NCBI RefSeq assembly: GCF_002160135.1
Contig: NZ_NFJZ01000001.1
Span: 62,001 to 126,000 of the forward strand
DNA: 64,000 nt
Reading direction: 5' to 3'
From: Lachnoclostridium sp. An196
GTDB taxonomy: Bacteria > Bacillota > Clostridia > Lachnospirales > Lachnospiraceae
A model generated the notes under the pieces. It was not told the origin of the DNA, searched no databases, and saw nothing but the letters and a program-made list of their open reading frames with translations. Of this stretch, positions 16,505-25,975 are shown one piece after another. The stretch's first letter is position 1, and every line of letters starts with the position of its first letter. A program made the position numbers and the translations under genes.

Positions 16505-17962
16505 ATGAAGAAGAGATGGATATTAGCGGGAACCATGTCTCTGGTTTGCGTATCTTTTCTCCTGGCAGGGATATACAGAAAACAGACAGAGGATAAAAAA
16601 AGAAAGGAAGATTCCGGAACAGTCAGAACGGTGCAGGTGACACGGCAGAATCTGATCGATTCCATAGGCGTCACGGGAACCGTTGAAAGCGCTGATTCCA
16701 GAGATGTATCAGCGACAGCAAAAAATGTAAAAGTACTGGAAGTCCGGTATCAGGAGGGTGATTTCGTGGAAAAAGGAGATGTGGTCGTGGTTTTAGACTC
16801 CTCGGATCTGAAACGCAGGCTTCAGCAGGAGGAAAATAATCAGAAACTTAGTGAGTATAAAGAAAACAAACTGATTGAAACCGCAGAAGAAGGTTATCGG
16901 GATGTGGTGTCAGACGGCACGGAAGAATATAATCAGGCAGTAAAACAGGAAACCGCGGCAAAAGAGGCTCTTCAGGAAAGCGGCGGAAAACTGAGCAAAG
17001 CGGCGGAAACACTGAAACGTCGGGAAGCGAGAGTCGCAGAAGCGGAAAAAGCATTAAAGCAGGCTGGTGAAGAAGAAAAAACGGATATGGAAACAGCACT
17101 TCAGGAAGCAAAAGCTTCTTATACAGAAGCGCATCAAGAGTACATGGCGTTGGAGGAAGAAGAAAAAAGAGCGCAGGAGACTTATCAAACGGCATCTGAA
17201 GCTTTAAAGCGCGCGGAAGAAAAAAATGCCCGAAGTATAAAGACAGCGGCAGACCAGCTGGAACAGGCGAAAAAAGAACACGCATATTCCAATGACAGCA
17301 GCCAGGAACAAATAGAAGATTATAAAAATCAGATTGACAGCTGTATGGTTGCCGCACCTGTCTCTGGAGTGATTACTGCAATGAAAGTAGCGGAAGGAGA
17401 TACTTATATGGGGGAATCAAATCTTCTTTTTACTGTGGCGGATAAGGACCACTTTGTGATATCGGCAGCAGTCAGCGAATATGAGGTGGCAAATATTTCC
17501 CGAGAAATGAAGGCAGCCGTTTTGGTGGAGGCCGCAGGAAGCGAAGAAATTCCGGCGGAAGTTTCCTATGTGTCTCCTACCGCGGAAAAAGCAGAGGAAG
17601 GAAACGCTTCTTACAAAGTCCGGATTGCCCTGGAAGGGGAGCAGGATCGTTTGAGGGCCGGAATGACCGCGAAAGCAAGTATTATTCGGGAGGCGGTCTA
17701 TGATGTGTTGACGGTTCCTTATGATTGCGTGACGACGGACGAGGACGGAAATACAGTGATTTATGCGGACGATAATGGAGAAAAAACAAAGATTCCGGTG
17801 ACAGAAGGGAAGAAAAGCGGTTATTATGTGGAGATTTCAGGAGACGGCGTGGACGAAAATACGATGGTGTATTATATGACGGAATTGAAAGACGATATGC
17901 CGTCGGAAGAAGAACAGGAAGATTTTAATTTTGGGGACAGTTTTTATGAGGAGGAATTATGA
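16505..17962 (+). CDS. Efflux adaptor (HlyD/MacA-like membrane fusion protein)
   Basis: A 485-residue protein with an N-terminal membrane anchor (about 6-22), a biotinyl-lipoyl half (GTVESADSRDVSATAKNVKVLEVRYQEGDFVEKGD), a long coiled coil (about 100-280, rich in Glu/Lys/Ala), the second lipoyl half (APVSGVITAMKVAEGDTY), and beta-barrel and membrane-proximal domains. Such proteins link a MacB-type ABC exporter to the outside; in Gram-positives they serve in antimicrobial peptide or bacteriocin export and resistance. ATG 16505 follows AGTGAGGA; the GTG at 16490 is part of that ribosome site. It overlaps the ATPase gene by four bases. Confidence 0.9.
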   Translation: MKKRWILAGTMSLVCVSFLLAGIYRKQTEDKKRKEDSGTVRTVQVTRQNLIDSIGVTGTVESADSRDVSATAKNVKVLEVRYQEGDFVEKGDVVVVLDSSDLKRRLQQEENNQKLSEYKENKLIETAEEGYRDVVSDGTEEYNQAVKQETAAKEALQESGGKLSKAAETLKRREARVAEAEKALKQAGEEEKTDMETALQEAKASYTEAHQEYMALEEEEKRAQETYQTASEALKRAEEKNARSIKTAADQLEQAKKEHAYSNDSSQEQIEDYKNQIDSCMVAAPVSGVITAMKVAEGDTYMGESNLLFTVADKDHFVISAAVSEYEVANISREMKAAVLVEAAGSEEIPAEVSYVSPTAEKAEEGNASYKVRIALEGEQDRLRAGMTAKASIIREAVYDVLTVPYDCVTTDEDGNTVIYADDNGEKTKIPVTEGKKSGYYVEISGDGVDENTMVYYMTELKDDMPSEEEQEDFNFGDSFYEEEL

Positions 17963-18666
17963 TGCGGAGAAAGACCATGATCAGATTTACGGATGTCAGA
18001 AAACGTTATTATATAGGGAAGCCAAATGAACTGGAAATCCTTCATGGCATTGATTTAGAGATCCAGGAGGGAGAGTTTGTCTCAATTGTCGGGGCGTCAG
18101 GTTCCGGAAAATCTACAATGATGAATATTATAGGGATGCTGGACCGTCCGACAGAAGGAAAATATCTTCTGGATGGTATGGAGACAGAAAAACTGAAAGA
18201 TAAAGAGTTATCGGCAATCAGAAATAAAAAAATCGGATTTATTTTCCAGACCTACAATTTGATCAGCCGTACAAGCGCGCTGAAAAATGTAGAACTTCCC
18301 ATGCTCTATTTTGGCCTGGATGGAAAGACCAGAAACCGCCGGGCGAAGGAACTTCTGAATATGGTGGGAATGGGAGAGCGGATAGGACATCGTCCGGATG
18401 AACTCTCGGGAGGCCAGAAACAGAGAGTAGCGATCGCCAGAGCAATGGCGAATGACCCGGCGGTGATCCTGGCAGATGAACCCACCGGCGCCTTGGATTC
18501 AGTGACCGGGAGAATGATTATGGATATTTTCCGGCGCCTTCACAAAGAGCAGGGAAAGACGATTGTACTGATCACTCACTCTCAGGAACTGGCGGAAGAG
18601 ACGGAGCGGATAGTGACATTGAAGGACGGCGTTATTGTGGGAGAGAGAAGAGGAAAAGCATGTTGA
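17959..18666 (+). CDS. MacB/LolD-type ABC transporter ATP-binding protein
   Basis: A 235-residue ATPase with Walker [10 protein letters not shown] (about 48), signature [16 protein letters not shown] (about 147), Walker [14 protein letters not shown] (about 168) and a His switch in ITHS. The GALDS sequence after Walker B is typical of the lipoprotein/antimicrobial peptide (MacB, LolD, BceA) group. ATG 17959 overlaps the adaptor stop (ATGA) and follows GAGGAGGAA, so translation is coupled. It powers the permease that follows. Confidence 0.94.
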   Translation: MMRRKTMIRFTDVRKRYYIGKPNELEILHGIDLEIQEGEFVSIVGASGSGKSTMMNIIGMLDRPTEGKYLLDGMETEKLKDKELSAIRNKKIGFIFQTYNLISRTSALKNVELPMLYFGLDGKTRNRRAKELLNMVGMGERIGHRPDELSGGQKQRVAIARAMANDPAVILADEPTGALDSVTGRMIMDIFRRLHKEQGKTIVLITHSQELAEETERIVTLKDGVIVGERRGKAC

Positions 18667-19952
18667 TATGGGAAAACACGAAGCTTGCGTTGAACGGGTT
18701 GATAGCCAATAAGATGAGATCCTTTTTAACCATGATTGGAATTGTGATCGGGATTGCGTCGGTGATCGCGATAATGACACTGGGTAATTCGATTGGAATG
18801 TCAGTGCGTCAATCGATGGATTCCCTGGGGGCAAATCAGATTGTGGCAGGTATACAGAAAAAGAATACAGGTCAGAAAATAAGCTCGGAAGGGTTGACCT
18901 ATCTGGACGGACCGCGGGTGGAAAAGCCGTCGGAAACAGATTTGATTACCCAGGAAATGCTGGATGAAATAAAAGAACGATTTGCGCGTGAGATCATGGG
19001 AATATCTTTGACGGAGCAGGTGGGAGAAGGAAAGATACAGACGGCGGAGAAACGAGCGTATGTGGAAATAACAGGATATAATTATGACGGTCTGGAGAAT
19101 GAAAGGCTGACGCTTCTGGCCGGAAGGACACTGACTGAAAGAGATCAGGAAGAGGGCAGAAATGTTGTCCTGGCATCGGAAAAGATGGTACGTAAAATTT
19201 TTGGGGACCATCTTGCAGATGCCGTGGGGAATACGGTAGAAGTGCTGATGGATAAACAATACGTGAAATATACAATTGTAGGAGTCTACCAATATGAAGA
19301 ATCGGCTATGGATTTTACAGTTTCGTCCGAGGATGATATGAGATCCGTTCTTTATTTGCCGCTGAAGGCTGCAAGGGAACAGAAGCATAATACATCGGGA
19401 TATACTCGGTTTACGGCGCTGGCTGCTCCGGGAGTAAACGTGGAGGAAGTATCAAAAGAACTTCAGAGGCATATGAATGAGCAATATTACCGGAATAATG
19501 AAAGCTTTCAGATCTCTGCCATGAATATGGAAGCCATGGTAAAAAGCGTGACTCGGATGGTTTCGGGAATCTCTCTTGTGATAGCCGCGATAGGAGGAAT
19601 CTCTCTGTTGGTAGGAGGGATCGGCGTCATGAACATTATGCTGGTATCGATTACAGAGAGGACCAGAGAGATCGGAACGAGAAAAGCGCTGGGAGCAGAC
19701 AATAACTCAATCCGGATTCAGTTTATCATGGAGTCGGTTGTCCTGTGTATGATCGGAGGCGTGCTTGGCGTCCTGCTGGGAATTGGAGTCGCTTTTGCGG
19801 CCACAAGGGCTATGGGATATCAGATCAGTCCGTCGCTATATGGAATCGCGGCATCTGTAGGTTTTTCTGCATTAATAGGTATCTTCTTCGGATACTATCC
19901 GGCGAACCGCGCCGCCAAAATGGACCCGATAGAAGCGCTTCGGTACGAATAA
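18660..19952 (+). CDS. MacB-like ABC transporter permease (FtsX domain)
   Basis: A 430-residue permease: one N-terminal helix (KMRSFLTMIGIVIGIASVIAIM, about 17-40), an external MacB-type domain of about 230 residues, then three C-terminal helices ending in YPANRAAKMDPIEALRYE, the conserved coupling end of this family. It overlaps the ATPase by seven bases. With the adaptor and ATPase it forms a tripartite-like exporter using mechanotransmission. The operon is followed by an OmpR-type two-component pair, which suggests induction by the exported compound. Confidence 0.94.
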   Translation: MLIWENTKLALNGLIANKMRSFLTMIGIVIGIASVIAIMTLGNSIGMSVRQSMDSLGANQIVAGIQKKNTGQKISSEGLTYLDGPRVEKPSETDLITQEMLDEIKERFAREIMGISLTEQVGEGKIQTAEKRAYVEITGYNYDGLENERLTLLAGRTLTERDQEEGRNVVLASEKMVRKIFGDHLADAVGNTVEVLMDKQYVKYTIVGVYQYEESAMDFTVSSEDDMRSVLYLPLKAAREQKHNTSGYTRFTALAAPGVNVEEVSKELQRHMNEQYYRNNESFQISAMNMEAMVKSVTRMVSGISLVIAAIGGISLLVGGIGVMNIMLVSITERTREIGTRKALGADNNSIRIQFIMESVVLCMIGGVLGVLLGIGVAFAATRAMGYQISPSLYGIAASVGFSALIGIFFGYYPANRAAKMDPIEALRYE

Positions 19953-20017
19953 AAAAAGATTGCTTTTTACTGGTTGTCATTTTACACTGTAAAAAACAGC
20001 GGAGGATAGAAAATGAG

Positions 20018-20731
20018 ATGGAACGTCCAAAGATATTGCTGATAGAAGATGATGAGGATATCCGGGAGGGAATCCGTATTCTGCTGGAAAGTGAAGATTA
20101 CAGAGTTGCAGAAGCAGGGAATGGGAGAGATGGACTGAAGCTTCTGGATCAGGATACGGACCTTGTCATACTGGATGTAATGCTTCCTGGAAAATCAGGC
20201 CTGAGAATCTGTGAAGAGATACGGAAGACGTCATTTGTGCCTATCTTGTTTCTGACGGCAAAAGCGCAGGAGTCCGACCGCCTAATCGGTTTGATGGTAG
20301 GAGGAGATGATTATCTTTCAAAACCGTTTTCCTATGCAGAACTTCTTGGAAGAGTGAAAGCGTTGCTGCGCCGTTACCGGATATATCATGGAAAGGAAGG
20401 ACTGGAACGGGCAGATGCACGGAAGCTGGAACTGGCGGGAATACAAATCGAAGAAGAATTTCATGAAGTAATCGTCCGGGGACGGCAGGTAGAACTGTCT
20501 GAGATCGAGTACCAGATACTTCTGCTGATGATGAAATATCCCGGCAAGATTTTTTCCGCTCAGAATCTGTATGAAAGCGTCTGGCAAGAACCGTATTTTT
20601 ACAGTTGCAATAGTACGGTGATGGTGCATATTCGCAGGCTCCGGGTTAAAATTGAGAAAGATCCTCAAAATCCGGAACTGATAAAAACCGTATGGGGAAA
20701 GGGATACCGCTTTGAGGGACATGGAAAATAA
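20018..20731 (+). CDS. OmpR-family response regulator
   Basis: A 237-residue regulator. The receiver has the acidic pair in LIEDDEDIREG (about 7-15), the phospho-Asp in VILDVMLPGKSG (about 53) and the Lys of SKPFSYAEL (about 103). The C-terminal winged helix ends in RIKIEKDP-like RLRVKIEKDPQNPELIKTVWGKGYRF. The frame extends upstream without a start signal; ATG 20018 follows GGAGG by 12 bases. It lies between the exporter and the kinase gene and most likely controls the exporter. Promoter of the pair not clear. Confidence 0.94.
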   Translation: MERPKILLIEDDEDIREGIRILLESEDYRVAEAGNGRDGLKLLDQDTDLVILDVMLPGKSGLRICEEIRKTSFVPILFLTAKAQESDRLIGLMVGGDDYLSKPFSYAELLGRVKALLRRYRIYHGKEGLERADARKLELAGIQIEEEFHEVIVRGRQVELSEIEYQILLLMMKYPGKIFSAQNLYESVWQEPYFYSCNSTVMVHIRRLRVKIEKDPQNPELIKTVWGKGYRFEGHGK

Positions 20732-22010
20732 AATACATTCGCTTGGATTTCGTCTTGTAAAGCTGCTGCTGTTGGCCGCGATACTGGCATTCACAAGTTT
20801 TCAGCTGCTGTATGCCGCGGGCATTCGTGCGGTAAGGGCGTGTGTGGAAAATGATAACTATGTCAAACTTATGGATGAGAAATTTGCCGTCAGGCTGCAG
20901 GACTATATAAAAACAGAAAATCTGTCGGTTTCGGATACAGAAAAACTGAACTGGTGGTCCGATAGGCACTGGGAAGCAGAAATTCAGATTTTCAAAGAAG
21001 GGATTCTTCTGTATGATTCTTATTATCCGGAAGGCCTGCCGGCGGCAGCAGAAGGGTGGGAAATGCCGGAGGGCGGCAGAACATTGGTGTTCGCGGATGG
21101 AGAAGCGGAACTGATGGTTTACGGAAGCTATGGATACCGGCTTTACGTGGGCGTACTGGTGGCTGCGCTGCTGGCTTCTTTTGGCATATTTCTTCTGACG
21201 GTTATGGCGGGGATTCGCAGGACGATCCGGTATATCGGGTTGCTGAACACGGAAATACGCGTCTTGGAGACAGGAGAACTGGATCATCCGATAACAGTAC
21301 AGGGAAAAGATGAACTGGCAACTTTGGCGAAAGAACTGGACGATATGCGCAAAGCATTCCGGGAACAGAACCGGCGTGAGGCGGAACTGACGGAAGCTTA
21401 TCGAGGCATGATTACAGGAATGTCGCATGATTTGAGGACGCCGCTTACTTCATTGCTGATTTATACGGAAATGTTGGATAAACGGAGGTTTCAAAGTGAA
21501 GAACAAATGTGGTCATATATAAAAAAGATTAGTAAAAAGGCGCATCAGATGAAACAGATGTCTGATCGAATTTTAGAATATGCGTTGTCCGGAGAGCGGG
21601 AAGAACAATTCCGGATGGATTATATTCCGGAACAGGAGGCTTTTTATGATCTGTTTTCTGAAATGGAATCTTATCTGAGTCAAAAAGGATTCCGAACAGC
21701 CGTGAAGATGGAATGGTCAGAGCATCCGATCTGGGTCTGTGAAGAGTATCTGATCCGTATATTGGACAATCTGGTTTCAAATCTGGAGAAGTACGCGGAG
21801 CCGGAGTCTTTGGTGGTGATCCGTACGGTTGAGGATGCTGATTCTGCAGGATTTCAGATCATGAATCAACGCAGAGAAATGACGGAAGAGGCAGACAGCA
21901 GCGGCATAGGGCTTCGAAATATCCGGCGTATGATGGAAAAGATGGGAGGGCGTTGTATGGTGGACGGGGAAGGAGAGAAATTTCAGATGGAATTATTATT
22001 CAGAAAATGA
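20721..22010 (+). CDS. Sensor histidine kinase (partner of the OmpR-type regulator)
   Basis: A 429-residue kinase: helix 1 (about 10-32), an external segment of about 110 residues, helix 2 (about 145-165), HAMP, the H-box MSHDLRTPLTSLL (His about 240), and a compact ATPase domain with DNLVSNLEKYAEPE as N-box and SSGIGLRNIRRMMEKMGG as G-box. The D-x-G-x-G box between them is hard to see, as in several small Gram-positive kinases. TTG 20712 and ATG 20721 are both possible; both overlap the regulator stop. It should sense the compound pumped by the exporter. Confidence 0.9.
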   Translation: MENKIHSLGFRLVKLLLLAAILAFTSFQLLYAAGIRAVRACVENDNYVKLMDEKFAVRLQDYIKTENLSVSDTEKLNWWSDRHWEAEIQIFKEGILLYDSYYPEGLPAAAEGWEMPEGGRTLVFADGEAELMVYGSYGYRLYVGVLVAALLASFGIFLLTVMAGIRRTIRYIGLLNTEIRVLETGELDHPITVQGKDELATLAKELDDMRKAFREQNRREAELTEAYRGMITGMSHDLRTPLTSLLIYTEMLDKRRFQSEEQMWSYIKKISKKAHQMKQMSDRILEYALSGEREEQFRMDYIPEQEAFYDLFSEMESYLSQKGFRTAVKMEWSEHPIWVCEEYLIRILDNLVSNLEKYAEPESLVVIRTVEDADSAGFQIMNQRREMTEEADSSGIGLRNIRRMMEKMGGRCMVDGEGEKFQMELLFRK

Positions 22011-22020
22011 GAAAAGAAAA

Positions 22021-22041
22021 ACAGGAGACTTTCCAGTCTCC
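22021..22041 (-). terminator. Terminator of the cold-shock gene
   Basis: On the minus strand GGAGACT pairs with AGTCTCC around GGAA and is followed by TGTTTTTC. It lies about 110 bases after the cold-shock stop and faces the kinase gene end. Confidence 0.65.
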
Positions 22042-22152
22042 CGCTTCCCTTCCATTTTCGCATTCTTGCATAATTCTCAAGATAAAAAACATATGAAGCT
22101 TTCATGCTTAATTTATTTTTACGTAAGAATTTGTTGAAATGTCCGAATCAGA

Positions 22153-22353
22153 TTAAAGTTTGGTCACGTTGGTGGCCTGCGGTCCTTTGGCTCCGTTTAC
22201 TACTTCGTATTCAACGGCCTGGCCTTCCTCAAGAGATTTGAAGCCCTCCATATTCAGCCCGGTATAGTGAACGAATACATCGTTGCCGTTCTCATCGGAG
22301 ATAAAACCGTAGCCTTTCTGGTTGTTGAACCACTTAACTGTACCTCTGTTCAT
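22153..22353 (-). CDS. Cold-shock protein (CspA family)
   Basis: A 66-residue single cold-shock domain. Both nucleic-acid-binding motifs are intact: KGYGFI (RNP1, about 13-18) and VFVHYTGL (RNP2-like, about 27-34). It binds single-stranded nucleic acid and acts as an RNA chaperone. AAGGAGGTACCACA precedes the ATG on the minus strand. The only minus-strand gene in this stretch, with its own promoter and terminator. Confidence 0.96.
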   Translation of the reverse strand: MNRGTVKWFNNQKGYGFISDENGNDVFVHYTGLNMEGFKSLEEGQAVEYEVVNGAKGPQATNVTKL

Positions 22354-22398
22354 TGTGGTACCTCCTTAAAATAAATACGTGCTTTTTGGCACATCCTA

Positions 22399-22427
22399 AG
22401 ACTACCATAGTTTACCGGGAGTGTCAA
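22399..22427 (-). promoter_or_regulatory. Promoter of the cold-shock gene
   Basis: Minus strand TTGACA (22422-22427), 17 bases, TAGTCT (22399-22404). The leader then holds a small GTGC/GCAC hairpin before the ribosome site, a feature often found in cold-shock leaders. Confidence 0.6.
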
Positions 22428-22527
22428 ATGAAATCGGACGATCAACCGGACAGCCGCGGTGGAAACGACAGGTATGAAAACGCCCGGAAGAACATAGATT
22501 GGGTAATAATACCAGGGGGCATATGAA

Positions 22528-23649
22528 TTGAAAAAAATCCTCTTTGTCAATCTGATGATCCTGTTGATATTCGCCGGAGCATCATACTGGACGGAAGTGG
22601 GGCGGGGGATGCAAAAGACTGCCGCGCAGGCTGTTCCAGAGACGCAGGAAGAACGATCGGAGAATACGGACGAGGAAGAGGATACCGAAGAGAAGGAAGA
22701 AGATTACATACGCTGGGTGGATTTCCAGGTGTCGGAGTTCGCCATGTCCGAGGCCTACGAATACGACAGGGACACTTACGGTACGGACGCGCATGTGGGA
22801 TGGGTGGACCTTCTGGCATGGACCGCGGCGCACACAGGGGGAAATTTTGATGACGACCGAAAAGTCCTGAGTCTGCTGACGGAACTGGAAGATAAGATCA
22901 GTCGGGGAGAGTCGCTGGAACAGATGACGTCGGGACTGGAGTATTTTCCATATTATAAAGAAGCGTATGAAGCCGTCCTGGGCGGCATGGTCGGGGAGTT
23001 TGAGATCGAAGAACCGGCAGAAGGAAAAGACGGGAAAAAGAACTGGGTGAAAAAATACGGATTGAAGGCCTTTCATCCCATCGCGAAAGGATTTCCGTAC
23101 AGCGACTATGACGATTTCGGAGTGTCCAGAACCTACGGATACAAAAGAAATCACCTGGGACATGACATGATGGGGCAGACAGGAACTCCGATTATTAATG
23201 TGGAGTCCGGTTATGTGGAGGCATTGGGCTGGAACCAGTACGGAGGATGGAGGATCGGAATCCGCAGTTTTGATAAAAAACGGTACTATTATTATGCCCA
23301 TCTGCGACAGGGATTTCCCTATCAGCCGGAACTGAAAGAGGGCTCTGTGGTGCTGGCAGGAGATGTGATCGGATATATGGGACATACAGGGTACAGCACC
23401 GAAGAAGATACCAATAATATCGATACGACGCATCTGCATTTTGGAATGCAGCTGATTTTTGATGAATCTCAAAAGGAGGGGAACAACGAGATCTGGATCG
23501 ACTGCTATCAGATCGTGCGGTTCCTGTACCGGAACCGTTCAGAGACAGAGCGCAACGCGGAAACAAAAGAATGGAGGCGGATCTATCTTTTTAAAGACCC
23601 GGACGCGGCAGCTTATGAGCGGACGGTGGATTTTTCCATGTATCCCTGA
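22528..23649 (+). CDS. M23 family metallopeptidase
   Basis: A 373-residue exported protein. A short hydrophobic N-terminus (about 3-17) acts as signal/anchor, then an acidic segment (EERSENTDEEEDTEEKEED), a helical domain, and a C-terminal M23 domain with the Zn ligands in NHLGHDMMG (His, Asp) and THLHFGMQL (His-x-His). M23 enzymes cut peptide cross-links of peptidoglycan. Start is TTG 22528, nine bases after AGGGGGC; the nearby ATG is out of frame. It stands alone. The Glu-rich linker may keep it off the acidic wall polymers (inference). Confidence 0.88.
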   Translation: MKKILFVNLMILLIFAGASYWTEVGRGMQKTAAQAVPETQEERSENTDEEEDTEEKEEDYIRWVDFQVSEFAMSEAYEYDRDTYGTDAHVGWVDLLAWTAAHTGGNFDDDRKVLSLLTELEDKISRGESLEQMTSGLEYFPYYKEAYEAVLGGMVGEFEIEEPAEGKDGKKNWVKKYGLKAFHPIAKGFPYSDYDDFGVSRTYGYKRNHLGHDMMGQTGTPIINVESGYVEALGWNQYGGWRIGIRSFDKKRYYYYAHLRQGFPYQPELKEGSVVLAGDVIGYMGHTGYSTEEDTNNIDTTHLHFGMQLIFDESQKEGNNEIWIDCYQIVRFLYRNRSETERNAETKEWRRIYLFKDPDAAAYERTVDFSMYP

Positions 23650-23659
23650 ATGTGAAAGT

Positions 23660-23688
23660 TTTACTTTTCCTGCCGGAAGTGTTATATT
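23660..23688 (+). promoter_or_regulatory. Sigma-A promoter of the amidohydrolase gene
   Basis: TTTACT (23660-23665), 17 bases, TATATT (23683-23688). The expected start of transcription is near 23695, after the in-frame ATG at 23691, which supports ATG 23709 as the true start. Confidence 0.65.
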
Positions 23689-23708
23689 GAATGGCAGAGG
23701 TGATAGAT

Positions 23709-24566
23709 ATGCTGGGAGAATGTCATGCCCATGTGATCATGGACGGCGTCAATTATAAAAATGCGGTGGCGCTCCATAAAGACGGAGTATGTGAGGAGGC
23801 GGTCCGAAAACATCTCAAAGCGTATCAGGACGCAGGGATAACATTTGTACGCGACGGAGGCGACGCGCGCGGCGCGTCTGCATTGGCAAAAGAACTTGCG
23901 GGAGAGTACGGGATCGACTATCGGACGCCTCTTTTCGCGATTCATAAAAGAGGACATTACGGCGGGATTGTGGGTTTCCCTTTTGACAGCCGCCGGGAGT
24001 ACCGGGAACTGGTCGGAAAAGCAAAAGAAGAGGGCGCTGATTTTATCAAAATTATGGTCAGCGGACTTCTGGATTTTGCCCATGCAGGCACATTGACGGA
24101 AGAAGGACTGACTGAGGAAGAGATACAATATATGATCGGAACGGCTCATGACGCGGGAATGGCGGTTATGGCCCACTGCAATGGGAATGAGACCTGCCGG
24201 TACGCGATCCGCGCAGAGGTGGACAGCCTGGAGCACGGTGCTTTTATGGAGGATGAGACGCTTTTGCTGCTGTCAGAAAGCCGTACGGTATGGATTCCTA
24301 CTTTTTCGCCTATAGGAAATCTGCTGGGATGCGGCCGGTTTCCGGATGAAGAGATAAGGAAAAATCTGGACGGACAGATGAAACGGGTCAGAAAAGCTGC
24401 AGAACTGGGCGCGTGTATCGGCCTGGGCAGTGACGCAGGAGCATACCTGGTGCCCCATGGAACTGGAACCCTGGATGAGCATGCTTATCTGCACCAGGCC
24501 GGTGTGCCGGACGGACTGCTGTGTGAAGCGGAAGAGCAGATTCGTCTGAGATTTAAAAGATCGTAA
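23709..24566 (+). CDS. Amidohydrolase family protein
   Basis: A 285-residue metal-dependent hydrolase. The strand-1 HxH motif is ECHAHVIMDG at residues 4-13; further metal ligands are likely in MAHCNGNETC (about 155), DSLEHGAFM (about 177) and GLGSDAGAY (about 240). The layout fits imidazolonepropionase/prolidase-type members, but the substrate is unknown. ATG 23709 follows AGAGGTG by seven bases. Its 3' end overlaps the convergent HAD gene by 14 bases. Confidence 0.85.
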   Translation: MLGECHAHVIMDGVNYKNAVALHKDGVCEEAVRKHLKAYQDAGITFVRDGGDARGASALAKELAGEYGIDYRTPLFAIHKRGHYGGIVGFPFDSRREYRELVGKAKEEGADFIKIMVSGLLDFAHAGTLTEEGLTEEEIQYMIGTAHDAGMAVMAHCNGNETCRYAIRAEVDSLEHGAFMEDETLLLLSESRTVWIPTFSPIGNLLGCGRFPDEEIRKNLDGQMKRVRKAAELGACIGLGSDAGAYLVPHGTGTLDEHAYLHQAGVPDGLLCEAEEQIRLRFKRS

Positions 24567-25179
24567 GCAGATCTGAGAACCGGTCGATGGTATAGTCCGG
24601 ATCTTCAACCTGTCCGAATCCATAGGATGCGTAGCAGAACGGAACCCCGGCCGCGGCGCACGCCTGCTGATCCCCGGAAGTGTCGCCTACATATACAGGG
24701 TGTTCCAGATGATTGCGGTCGGCTACAAGACGGATATTCGGACCTTTTTCCAGGCCGGTATGGCCGGGGCATTCAAAATCCCGGATACAGGGGCCCAGGC
24801 CGGTCTTTTCCAGAAACAGCTCAATATAGCCGGACTGACAGTTGCTGACGATAAAAAGAGACGTGGTTTTTGACAGGCTGCGTATGGTCTCGGCCACGTC
24901 CGGATAGAGAATATTCTGACGGGACTCCCGGAGAAATTCATGTTCTCTTTCGCAGCAGGCCTCGATCAGCGGATAGCGCTGCTCCGGCTCCAGGAAAGGA
25001 AAACAAAGATCGGCAATATGGGGCAGCGTCTTTCCGAAGAGCTGCTGAAGCTGCTGCGGGGTGAAATGGACCGGGACATCGGGACGGGGATCCACCACAT
25101 CGTTCCAGGCGTCTGCCACAATCCCGGTGGAATTCCACAGAGTACCGTCTATATCCAAGATAATACCGTCTGGTTTCAT
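24553..25179 (-). CDS. HAD family phosphatase
   Basis: A 208-residue haloacid-dehalogenase-type hydrolase. Motif I is LDIDGTLWNS (about 8-17), motif II is VSN (about 110), and motif IV is YVGDTSGDQQA (about 165). A helical cap lies between motifs I and II. It resembles phosphoglycolate phosphatase-like enzymes; the physiological substrate cannot be told. The frame is open further upstream, but ATG 25179 is preceded by AGGAGG and starts directly at the conserved strand, so it is the start. Confidence 0.9.
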   Translation of the reverse strand: MKPDGIILDIDGTLWNSTGIVADAWNDVVDPRPDVPVHFTPQQLQQLFGKTLPHIADLCFPFLEPEQRYPLIEACCEREHEFLRESRQNILYPDVAETIRSLSKTTSLFIVSNCQSGYIELFLEKTGLGPCIRDFECPGHTGLEKGPNIRLVADRNHLEHPVYVGDTSGDQQACAAAGVPFCYASYGFGQVEDPDYTIDRFSDLLTIF

Positions 25180-25279
25180 ATTTGTATGATCCTCCTGAAT
25201 GTAAAAATAGAATGCGGACGGAACCGCTTTATCTAACATAGCACGGCCGTGAATCTGACGCAAGAGAAAAGGATAAAAT

Positions 25280-25975
25280 ATGAGATATGATAGAATAGAA
25301 GAGGCAGTATTTCTGTCCCGGCCCAACCGGTTTGTGGCTCGGGTGAGGACAGAACAGGGCGAAGAAGTCTGCCATGTAAAGAATACCGGGCGATGCCGGG
25401 AGCTGCTGATACCGGAGACGCGTATCTGGGTGCAGAGAAATGAAAGCCCGTCCCGGAAGACGGCGCTGGATCTGATCGCGGTGGAAAAAGAAGGCCGGGT
25501 CGTGAATATAGATTCCCAGATCCCCAATAAAGTGGCGGAAGAATGGATCCGTTCCGGGCATTTGTTTGAAAATCCGCAGGTGATCCGTCCGGAAACCCGT
25601 TACGGGAATTCCCGTTTTGACCTTTATCTGGAGAATGAAAACAGCAGCATGTTTCTGGAGGTGAAAGGAGTGACTCTGGAGGAGGAAGGCGTGGCCCGCT
25701 TCCCTGACGCGCCGACTGAAAGAGGTGTGAAACATGTGGAAGAACTGATCCGCTGTCGGGAAGAAGGATACCGGGCAGGGATTTTATTTGTCGTCCAGAT
25801 GAAGGGAATCCGATATCTGGAACCGAATGACCGGACCCATCCGGAGTTCGGGGAGGCGCTTCGGGCGGCCGGGAATGCCGGTGTAGAGATACGTGCAGTG
25901 GACTGTCTGGTGACGCCGGAGTCCATACAGGCGGACCGGCCGGTGGAAGTAAGGCTTGGAGAGAAAAACGAATGA
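25280..25975 (+). CDS. sfsA: SfsA family DNA/RNA nuclease-like protein
   Basis: A 231-residue SfsA (sugar fermentation stimulation protein) homologue. Family features are FLSRPNRFVARV (about 12-23), HVKNTGRCRELL (about 34), NIDSQIPNKV (about 77), and the nuclease-like FLEVKGVTLEEEGVARFPDAPTERG region (about 126-150). The fold is an OB domain plus a restriction-endonuclease-like core; its cellular role is unsettled. It overlaps mutY by four bases, so the two are coupled. Confidence 0.94.
   Translation: MRYDRIEEAVFLSRPNRFVARVRTEQGEEVCHVKNTGRCRELLIPETRIWVQRNESPSRKTALDLIAVEKEGRVVNIDSQIPNKVAEEWIRSGHLFENPQVIRPETRYGNSRFDLYLENENSSMFLEVKGVTLEEEGVARFPDAPTERGVKHVEELIRCREEGYRAGILFVVQMKGIRYLEPNDRTHPEFGEALRAAGNAGVEIRAVDCLVTPESIQADRPVEVRLGEKNE

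Noticed and set aside
20646-21428. A 260-codon minus-strand frame over the histidine kinase
   Set aside because: Antisense to a clear kinase with H-box and HAMP; no start signal.
23691-23708. ATG 23691 as the start of the amidohydrolase
   Set aside because: It lies upstream of the predicted transcription start and has no ribosome site; ATG 23709 has both.
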